DNA of 64,000 nt from Gnetum montanum (taxonomy: Eukaryota; Streptophyta; Gnetopsida; Gnetales; Gnetaceae). The notes below the pieces were generated by a model. That model was not told the DNA's origin. It saw only the letters and a list, made by a program, of their open reading frames with translations, and made no database searches. The position numbers and the translations under genes are program-made. Below, piece by piece: positions 56,715-64,000 of the stretch (position 1 is its first letter; the number at the start of each line of letters is the position of its first letter). The stretch covers positions 79,790 through 143,789 of the forward strand of contig MNCI01029129.1 in assembly GCA_015680685.1 (NCBI GenBank), read 5' to 3'.

Positions 56715-58400
56715 GAGCAAACCCAATGGATTATCAGCATCTATCCGCACCATTAAGCATCGATGGGCCGCATGGAAAGATCGCAAGGAACATCGACATA
56801 AATCTCATCGACTTAAGTTTATCAACGGATGATGTAGTCATTGCCTCAACACAGCAAACGATAGATAACTACAAAGGTATGAAAAAGCCCCTTGACATAG
56901 AAGCTGAAAACATTACCGAAGACCCGTTGACCGAAACCCCCATCACCATGCCCAATGGAGAAATTAAAATATTAAAACTAAGTACATTACTGTAACCCCA
57001 ACTGGCCAAAGACCTAGAGAATGTGCTTAGGGACAACATAAAGGCATTCGCTTGGTCATACATAGACATGTCTGGATTGGACCCTCGAATCGTCCAGCAT
57101 AATATTATACTTGATCCAAAATTGAGGCCAGTGAAGCAAAAAGCACGAAAGGTTAAACCTAAGGTGGCATTGGCAGTTTGCAATGAGATCACCAAGCCTT
57201 ATCAGCTGATTTCATTCAGGCTGTCAATTATGCCAATTGGGTTTCCAACATGGTCATTGTCCCAAAAAAAAACAGAAGTATTCGCTTATGCATTGACTTC
57301 CGAGATCTAAACGTTGCAACCATAAAAGATGATTTTCCCTTACCTAGCATCGATCAACTTGTTGACTCGACTGCTGGGCATGCCCTATTATCTTTTATAG
57401 ATGGCTTCTCGGGATACAACCAGATATGCATTAACCCGGAGCATTAGCTTTGGACTACCTTCATGACACCATGGGGAAAATTTTGTTATACAATGATGCC
57501 CTTCGGCCTCAAGAATGCTGGGGCCACATATCAACGGGCAATGACATTCATTTTTAGTGATTACATGTTACACTCGCTCAACGATTACGTGGACGACATT
57601 GTGGTTAAATCAAAGACATCGGAACAACATGTACAAGATCTTGACTTAGTACTAAAACATTGTTTAAAATATGAACTGAGACTTAACCCAAAGAAATGCA
57701 TCTTCGGCGTCAAAATAGGCAAAATGCTTGGATTCATAGCCTCAGAAGCAGGGATACGAGTAGACCCCGATAAAGTTAAGGCCATAACAAACTTAAAACC
57801 ACCTAGCAACCTTACCGAACTTCGAGGTCTACAAGGCAGATTACAGTTCATCAGAAGGTTCATAGAAAAACTAACAGACAAATTAAAACCTATGAATCAC
57901 TTGCTATGCAAGAATGTCCATTTTGAATGGACTCCCCAGTGCCAAGAATCATTTGATAATATTAAAACGGCACTTGCCCGACTACCCACGGTTTATCCAC
58001 CTCAAAATGATAAACCGTTTTACATCTACCTCGCCACCTCAGATTCGTCAATCGCGTCTATGCTTTGCCAAAAACAAAATGACGGAATCAAAGTCCCTGT
58101 CTATTACTTAATCCATGCATTAGTTGCCCACGAGAAAAAGTATAACGAGGTGGAGAGGTCATGTTTAGCTTTGGTCTTTTCTCTAAAGAAATGGCAACAT
58201 TACCTCTTCCATAATCAAGTTAACATAATTTGCAAGGATAATGTACTCAGAGCCATCATCGGAAATATTTACGAGACAAGTCGAATAGCTCATTGGAAAG
58301 CCATGATAGCCGAGTTTGACCTACATTACATAGCACAATCATCAGTTAAGGGTCAAGCCATAGCAAATCAAATGACCACGTCACCAACGTACGATCAAGC
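56715..58400 (+). pseudogene. Element C reverse transcriptase with gypsy-type RNase H
   Basis: The extension (56708-56995) contains TETPITMPNGEIKILKLSTL, then TAA for CAA. IKAFAWSYIDMSGLDPRIVQ follows. A frameshift lies near 57200-57240. The fingers and palm begin MVIVPKKNRSIRLCIDFRDL at 57250, with a stop at 57448. The frame from 57463 is open for 426 codons with YVDDIVVKSKTSEQ (the YVDD catalytic pair), LRGLQGRLQFIRRFIEKL (thumb) and PFYIYLATSDSSIASMLC (RNase H start). The polymerase copies element RNA to DNA in the particle. Confidence 0.93.
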
Positions 58401-59040
58401 AACGATAGAGCCAGAATTCCAGGATGAAAATATAAGCACAATAGACATAGTACCCAATGACTACGACGTCATTCTAAACTTTGATGGAGCATCCACCTCT
58501 CGAGGGGGAAGTGCTACCGCTGTCATCACCTATCCCTCCGGGGAGATCAGACCCTTTGCTTATCGTTTCAACTTTCACTGTACCAACAACATAGCAGAGT
58601 ACAAAGGTCTCCTTAGAGGTCTCACGGTAGTACTAGCTTTAGACATCACACGACTTGTGGTCAGAGGAGACTCACAACTGGTTTTTGAACCAAGTCACGG
58701 ATATTTATACATGCAAAGCGCAACATTTACAACCATACTATGACTTGGCAAAACATCTAATGAAACGATTCGAAAACATCGATGTGCAACACATCTCTAG
58801 AAATGATAATATCATCGCAGAAGCACTGGCCACCTTAGCATTAAACATATCACCTGACATGTTCCATACATTACCAAGCTCCATAATCAGTTGTGCCAAA
58901 CCAGTAACCGATACTCCTAATATGTTGCCAATTCCATCTGTTAGTACAACACACGCAATAGAATGGTATGATGACATAAAAGAGTACCTTCTACGCGGTG
59001 AAACACCACAACACTTAACACATGCACAAAAAGATGTAGT
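58401..59040 (+). pseudogene. Element C second (archaeal-type) RNase H
   Basis: LNFDGASTSRGGSATAVITY, NNIAEYKGLLRGLTVVLALD and VVRGDSQLV give the D-E-D residues. One extra T in a T run (58682-58686; element B has four) shifts the frame just after GDSQLV; the protein continues at 58655-59044 as LNQVTDIYTCKAQHLQPYYD. Presence of both this and the RT-fused RNase H places the element in the Tat lineage. Confidence 0.9.
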
Positions 59041-60202
59041 ATGAAAGTGTTCTAGGCAATATGCACTGGTAGGAGACACCTTATGTTGTCGATCCTACGA
59101 AGGCATATTGCTAACATGCGTTAGTAGCATCGAAGCCCAAACCATCATTGAACAAGTACATGATGGACTATGCGAAGGACATATAGCACCAAAAGCAATG
59201 GCAACGAAAATAAGGTTCTTAGGCTATTATTGGCCACACATGGAGTATGATTGTCTCTCCAAGGCCAAAACATGAAATACCTATCAAAGAAATAGCAATC
59301 TAATCCATGTCCCACCAAATGAGTTGCATACAGCACAAATCACATGGTCCTTTCAAAAGTGGCGGTTAGACCTTATCGGACCAATAACACCCTCATCTTC
59401 TGCAGGACATAGTTTCATCATAACCACAACAGAATACTTCACGAAGTGGGTAGAAGCTGTGCCCCTTCGAAAGACTACATCTAAACACGTGTGCAACTTC
59501 ATTCATGAAAACATTGTGACCCGTTTCGGCATCCCCATGACCATCATCACTGACAACGGGCCGCAATTCAGCAGTGCCAAAACCAAAACCTTCCATGAAA
59601 GTCTAGGGATCAAAAACTCATTTTCATCCCCTTACTACCCTCAGAGCAATGGTCAAGTAGAGGCCACAAACAAAACCATTATAACAATACTTAAAAAGAT
59701 GCTTACCCAAAGCAAGCGAAGATGGCATGAACAACTGGTTTGGGCATTGTGGGCATATCGCACGATGCATTGAACTTCAATAGGTAAAACACCATATAGT
59801 CTTGTTTACGATTCAGAAGTTGTTTTACCTTTGGAATTGCAGGTACCATCTTTAAGGATCACACTTTTCGGACTCCTCGACGAAGAGAAAAATAATGACC
59901 TACGCATCATTGACCTGGATTCGGTGGAGGAGGAGCGCATACGTGCACTCGATCAGATCGAATGGTACCAAAAACAGCAACGACAACGCCATCGGCATGA
60001 CATTCATAAGCGTCCCATAAAAGAAGGCAACCTTGTACTTAAGGCCATTTGGGAACACCTGGACAAATTCTCAGCCAACTGGGAAGGGCCCTACTTGGTT
60101 ACCAAAGCATACGACAACGGAGCATTCAAGTTAGCTGATACGGAAGGGCATGAGCTTGCAAATCCTACTAATCACTCATTTTTGAAACTGTTCTATATTT
60201 GA
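59041..60202 (+). pseudogene. Element C integrase
   Basis: The same frame carries stops at about 59041, 59274 (in place of the cysteine that precedes SIYQ in element B) and 59772. The zinc-binding part has HDGLCEGH. The core shows LDLIGPI (D), IITDNGPQF (D) and SNGQVEATNK (E), all intact. The C-terminal part has NWEGPYLVTKAYDNGAFKLA, a GPY/F-type module, and ends LFYI at 60202. Confidence 0.93.
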
Positions 60203-60293
60203 GTACAAGCTCAGGTATGTTTGAGTTCTGGCATCANTTTGAAACTATTCTATATTTGAGTACAAGCTCAGGTATGTTTGAGTTCTGGCATCA
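60181..60293. other. Assembly artefact: duplicated segment around a single N (60237)
   Basis: 56 bases from TTTGAAACTGTTCTATATTT to GTTCTGGCATCA stand on both sides of one N with one mismatch. The integrase stop lies in the first copy, so the duplication does not change the protein. Confidence 0.88.
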
Positions 60294-60600
60294 CAACTAT
60301 AAACTGATACCACAGCTCGTTCTGGAATCATGACGGTAAACTGATACCATAGAAGAGTCCTGGAATCACGACTATAAACTGATACCATAGCTCGTCCTGG
60401 AATCATGACGGTAAACTGATACCATAGAAGAGTCTTGGAATCATGACTATAAACTGATACCACAACTCATCCTGGAATCATGATAGTAAACTGATACCAT
60501 AGAACAATCTTGGTAGCATGACTATAAACTGATACCATAGCTTGTCCTGGAATCATGATGATAAACTAATACCACACAACCTCTGCAATGACTAAAAACT
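60292..60600 (+). repeat. 37-38-bp array after integrase, element C
   Basis: About eight units of GGAATCATGACGGTAAACTG plus ATACCATAG(CTCGTCCT/AAGAGTCCT). Two unit types alternate, giving a ~75-bp dimer. It is the same family as 34610-35090 in element B. Confidence 0.95.
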
Positions 60601-61822
60601 AGCACCCGTCTGGTATGATAGTAAACTGCCATAGTCCCACTCGCCGAAGTCCGCTAAGACTATAAATTGGTTTGCCTCTTCACGGTCTGCCAAGACTAGA
60701 AACTGGTAATGTACCGTCTGCCATGACGCTAAACGGGAAATGTCCAACAGGTCATGACATAAAACTAACCCATGATAGTTCACTAAGACTATAAACTAGC
60801 AAGTTCATCTCTGATTCTTCAATCCATGGCTGTATTCAAACTTCATCAGAATTGCTACATCGCTCGCCATCAATCGATCTTACCAACATTGCCGCCATTC
60901 ATATACAGTGCCTAAACTCTCATTCGATGCCTTCGTGTCATCAGTAGCTGTATTAAGTCTAAGCTTTCTTATTCACTCATGGTTTCCTTGCCTTTTCAGA
61001 GTTGTGTTTGCAGGATGACACTCAGAGGTATTCATACAAGAATGCACTTCGTCATAAGTAGCAAGGTGAGATGTTTTTCACAGCACACGTGGCAAAACTA
61101 AATCAAACCATTCACTAGTACATCCCCTATTTCATATCCCGCCTATCCCTCAACACCTTAAACTTGGTTACATCCCGAACACACCCAGTACAACCCAAAA
61201 ACATCGAACATATCGTTGCATATTACGCCACTCCTAAGCGGTTGCAACCCACAACATGGCATTCAAGCATAAGCATAAGAGAAAAAAAAACGTTGTCACT
61301 TCCCGCATAACACACAAGGCGGGATGACAATTGCCTCAAAAGCAAACCCTCATGTCTAAAATAATCAAGAAACATCCCGTTGCATGGCCTTGGCTCCCCG
61401 CCAACAGGTTCCCCTTAAATACTAAATAGGGGTCCTGTTCCTCTAAAGAATGCAACACATCATCACGTCGCTTTAGTTTTGCCAACAAGTCCTCTTGGAC
61501 ACTAACCAAGAGTCTTGCTCCGCCAAAGGACGCACATCGCATGCCTTGATTCTGAGTCTGCTAAATGATGGCTATTGACAAGGATCAACATGATACACAC
61601 CAGAGCATCCCATTTACTAAACACAATCCTTTGATTAGTTCCAAATCCCCATGATCTCCACGTCCCTATCCAGCTACAAATTTCACTTCTCCAATCTTAT
61701 GTACTATTGAACACGGTGCGATGATGTCTAGTCACATGGCAAAGGGCAAAGTCTTGGTTGAGTTGCTTGTGGTGTTTTGTGCTTCTTTGTCGATGCTTCT
61801 CGGGTTGATTCCTCCAAGCGTC
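60601..61822 (+). other. 3' untranslated region of element C
   Basis: Noncoding. Two imperfect ~85-bp repeats (GCCAACAGGTTCCCCTTAAA / GCCAACAAGTCCTCTTGGAC) lie at 61380-61535. It matches the element B 3' UTR. A 68-codon minus-strand frame over these repeats (61542-61336) is not convincing as a gene. Confidence 0.65.
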
Positions 61823-61838
61823 AACAAAGAGGGGCTAA
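61823..61838 (+). other. Polypurine tract of element C
   Basis: AACAAAGAGGGGCTAA directly precedes the 3' LTR. It primes plus-strand DNA synthesis. Confidence 0.9.
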
Positions 61839-62990
61839 TGAAACACCACAAAATTTCGAGCTTAGTACTTTTCCAAAAAGAATCAAGCTAAGTCACGATG
61901 CTGCCCAGCATGACTAAAGCTTGAGAACCCCACAAAAAGCTTCAAGCAGAGTTGAACTCAACGAGGAGTAGTTCCTTACGACCCGTCGACGACCACGATA
62001 ACATCTGCTATCAAACCTGGCAATTCCAGAGCTTAAAATACTTAATTTATACTAAGTATGTATTTTCAGCATATACGCCTAATGTTCTCAGCGTATATGC
62101 CCCAGATTGCATTCACAGCATATATGACCAGCGTATACGCCTAGCGTACATGCCTCACATGTACGCTCAGCAGGTACGACTGATGCATATGCCCGGCACG
62201 CAATCCCCGAAGACAGCATGGAAACAGCATTGCAAAATGAGATTTGGTACGAGGCAGCGATTCACATGAATAGAGCATCCATTAGCATATACGCCCGCCG
62301 GATATAGCGTATACGCCCAGCAAATGTAACATGTACACTTGTAAATTTTATTCTTTCGCACCCGATCAATGCGCCACGTGTCACCCTAAACCTGTATAAA
62401 AATCCCAATTTTTCATTAAATAAGGGGTTGGCAATTTTAAGCAAAACTAGAGAAAAACATAGACGCTAAGAACTAGAGCAGAGAACCTTGTACACTGGAC
62501 AACCCTATACGCTGAGCATATAGCCTCTACGCTATGCCTACAGTGTGAACCAGCCCACAGTCATCCTTGCATCCACCGGGGCTATTCGTCCGCCTTGTGT
62601 CAAAGCCACATCTACGTTAGACCGGTGCATTGTAACTCTCATTTTGAAATAGCATTGTTACATTTCTTTTCTAAAATCTGTTATAGTTTTACATTAATTA
62701 TCGCACGTATTCTGTTTACGCTCTTTTACATTTACGCTCCATTCGCATCAGTTACGTTGTTTATGTTCTGTTTTACGCTTGTTATGCCATTCACGTATAA
62801 CCTAGCGTATAGCACTTCGGTGTACATTTAGGGAAATCCTTGCCTGATCCACATGCGAACCACTCAAGGTACTCTACCTTCGTTAAATTCTAGCTCACCC
62901 TCAGGCGAAGGTAGGGTCTTCTGTTCATGTCCGGTGATCTCCCAGTTTCTGTTTCCTTCCAGCCGAAGATCAACGATTTCGGACGGTACA
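61839..62990 (+). repeat. 3' LTR of element C
   Basis: Starts TGAAACACCACAAAATTTCG and ends TTTCGGACGGTACA. It is collinear with 45609-46778 but lacks one block of GCGTATACGCCC units and has a short insertion near 61963. Confidence 0.95.
62394..62402 (+). promoter_or_regulatory. LTR TATA box, element C 3' LTR
   Basis: CCTGTATAAAAATCCC is identical to the 5' LTR site. It could drive read-out into element B sequence. Confidence 0.65.
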
Positions 62991-62995
62991 CTAGG
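62991..62995. other. Right target-site duplication of element C (CTAGG)
   Basis: Matches 45604-45608 exactly and defines the right end of element C. Confidence 0.95.
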
Positions 62996-64000
62996 CGTTC
63001 TCGTGTGTGGCGTAGGGGTATAGTTGGTTTTAGAACCTCGGTTTGTTTTGGAACCTGTACAACATATGGATTAGGGTGGGGTTGCGGTTGGGCGGTTGCA
63101 TGCGGTTGAGTGTCAGGCTAGCTAGGCATCTTGATGACATAGGGAATCGATTTACTCTGTGTTTGCGAAGTGGAGGATTGGTGGTCATCAGGACATTCGG
63201 GCATCCTAACAACATATGGGGTTGGCCTAGCTGGAGGTTGTACCTCCGTTGTTGCAACCGTAGGTGATACTCGAACTATGTAGGGAGTGGGCCGAATAGG
63301 AGGTGTTTGTGTGTTTGCTGTAGTAGTGGCGGGAGGTACGCGCACCATGTATGATTTTTCGCATGTTGGTGTGATGGAAGTTGCTACGACGGGGGGAATT
63401 TGAATGACATAAGATTTTTGCAGGGAGCATGATGGTTGAGGCATAAGTGTTTGTACAGTGGGAGGAATGTGCACTACAAATGGTTTCTTAAGTACCTGAT
63501 GCTCATGATCAAAGTGTACAGTGTTAATGCCAGGTGTTTCTGGTTCGTTATCGAAGTAGATGGTGTTAATTACATACGGTGCTTCTTTAGTATTTAGAGG
63601 ATCTTTATATACACCCATGGCATGGTTTTGTGGTTGGACCGGGTTAGCTTCATCAAAAGTGATTTGACCTCCGTCTATCATCCGTTGGATGTCTTGTTTT
63701 AAGGTGAAACAATAATCAGTTCCATGCCCATTATGTTGATGATAATCACAAAAACGGTCCGTTCTAAAGCCTTTTGGTATTGGGGGCTCATCTGGTGTTG
63801 CCAGGCTTGGGTTCTAAACCAATTGACAGAACCGATCATGCCTTTGGATCGCTGCAGGGGACAACTGTTTATGTTTCATCAATCCGGCTTTCAAGAGTTG
63901 GTCAAATAGTTGCGATGGTTTCATAGGCAATGGCATATATTGAGAGGGGTCCTTACTCTCGAAGTTTCTCGTATGACCTGGTGTTGGGTTTTGTGATGCA
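62996..64000 (-). pseudogene. Element B Gag C-terminal part and repeat linker
   Basis: This continues the element B reading interrupted at 45608. The frame 63681-63118 is open (187 codons): MIDGGQITFDEANPVQPQNH, then linker repeats KPFVVHIPP, SYVIQIPP, SYMVRVPP, PYIVRVSP and PYVVRMP. The zinc-knuckle region lies at about 63700-63780 (HQHNGHGTDYC), and QLFDQLLKAGLMKHKQ-like sequence around 63870-63920, with stops between. The N-terminal Gag and 5' LTR are outside the window. Confidence 0.85.

Larger units (their letters stand above)
45609..62990 (+). mobile_element. Element C: full-length 17.4 kb Tat-like retrotransposon with internal antisense gene
   Basis: Boundaries are exact: TG...CA LTRs of 1170 bp (45609-46778) and 1152 bp (61839-62990), a 5-bp CTAGG duplication, PBS at 46784, and PPT at 61823-61838. 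Internal order: gag, protease, array, antisense eight-exon gene (55883-51473), array, RT-RNase H, second RNase H, integrase, array, 3' UTR. It sits inside the gag-pro linker of element B and is the youngest insertion here. The two LTRs differ visibly at several per cent of sites, mostly transitions, plus short indels, so it is not very recent. Confidence 0.96.
32519..64000 (-). mobile_element. Element B: Tat-like retrotransposon on the minus strand, inserted in D and interrupted by C
   Basis: From left to right: 3' LTR (32519-33369), PPT, 3' UTR, post-integrase array, integrase, archaeal-type RNase H, RT-RNase H, array, antisense gene (plus strand, 39324-43761), array, protease (45608-44309), then element C (45609-62990), then Gag (62996 to beyond 64000). 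Removing C and one CTAGG copy rejoins the protease linker to Gag in the expected order. The 5' LTR lies outside the window. Confidence 0.9.

Noticed and set aside
56635-56832. 65-codon frame starting MHVHMTYAAREHG before RT, also open in B (38625-38440)
   Set aside because: It overlaps the RT extension in another frame and ends at a stop without linking to RT. Its conservation follows from that of the overlapping frame, though a short leader peptide cannot be fully excluded.
60245-60463. 72-codon minus-strand frame
   Set aside because: It is a translation of the 37-bp array after integrase.
61336-61542. 68-codon minus-strand frame in the 3' UTR of C, with a similar frame in B (33765-33953)
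   Set aside because: The similarity is explained by overall DNA conservation of the UTR. Start and end differ and there is no sign of codon-level constraint.

Overview
This window is plant repeat DNA. It consists almost entirely of large, nested and partly decayed Ty3/gypsy LTR retrotransposons of one related group. I see no convincing host gene, tRNA or rRNA. Three things point to a plant nuclear genome: a Tat/Ogre-like pol with a second, archaeal-type RNase H; short GT..AG introns of about 80-95 bp; and a carried domain that resembles plant FCP1/NIF-type phosphatases. The species cannot be told from the sequence. There are two N gaps (889 and 429 bases) and four single-N scars with assembly artefacts.

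Layout. Element E (minus, 1-~4095) is a gag-protease fragment running off the left edge. Element A (minus, ~4110-12984) has a 2.76 kb 5' LTR, a PBS, gag and protease, then a large deletion. 12985-18682 is older DNA holding one decayed coiled-coil gene. Element D (plus, 18683-32518) has a 1.9 kb LTR, PBS, gag, protease, an antisense gene and part of RT, and is cut by element B. Element B (minus, 32519 to beyond 64000) shows its 3' LTR, INT, RNase H, RT, antisense gene, protease and gag, and is itself interrupted by element C. Element C (plus, 45609-62990, 17.4 kb) is structurally complete: LTRs of 1170 and 1152 bp, a 5-bp target duplication CTAGG, a PBS and a PPT. The order of insertion is D, then B, then C.

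The main discovery is the architecture shared by B, C and D, with a remnant in A. Between protease and reverse transcriptase lies a separate gene on the opposite strand. It has eight exons whose lengths agree across copies (131, 450, 272, about 1047, 252, 195, 785 and 102 nt) with intron phases 2,2,1,1,1,1,0, predicting about 1077 aa. B and C have a TATA box and a GC-rich tract upstream of it. Exon 2 encodes a degenerate FCP1/NIF (HAD) phosphatase-like domain whose catalytic aspartates are replaced, so it is probably a pseudophosphatase. Exon 4 is a large conserved domain I cannot name with certainty. Exon 5 is acidic and exon 7 is coiled-coil-like. Known Tat-lineage extra ORFs lie before gag or after pol; I know of none between PR and RT.

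Each element also carries short tandem arrays at fixed places: after protease, before RT, after integrase, in the LTR, and in the antisense gene's 5' UTR and intron 1. The palindrome GCGTATACGC recurs in both the LTR and antisense-gene arrays. The LTRs of A and D contain a ~193-bp repeat that B and C lack. Gag-pro and RT-INT are separate reading blocks, so the sense transcript probably needs splicing (as in Ogre) across the region holding the antisense gene. Most coding regions carry stops, many of the CAG/CAA/CGA to TAG/TAA/TGA type, as expected for methylated and silenced elements.
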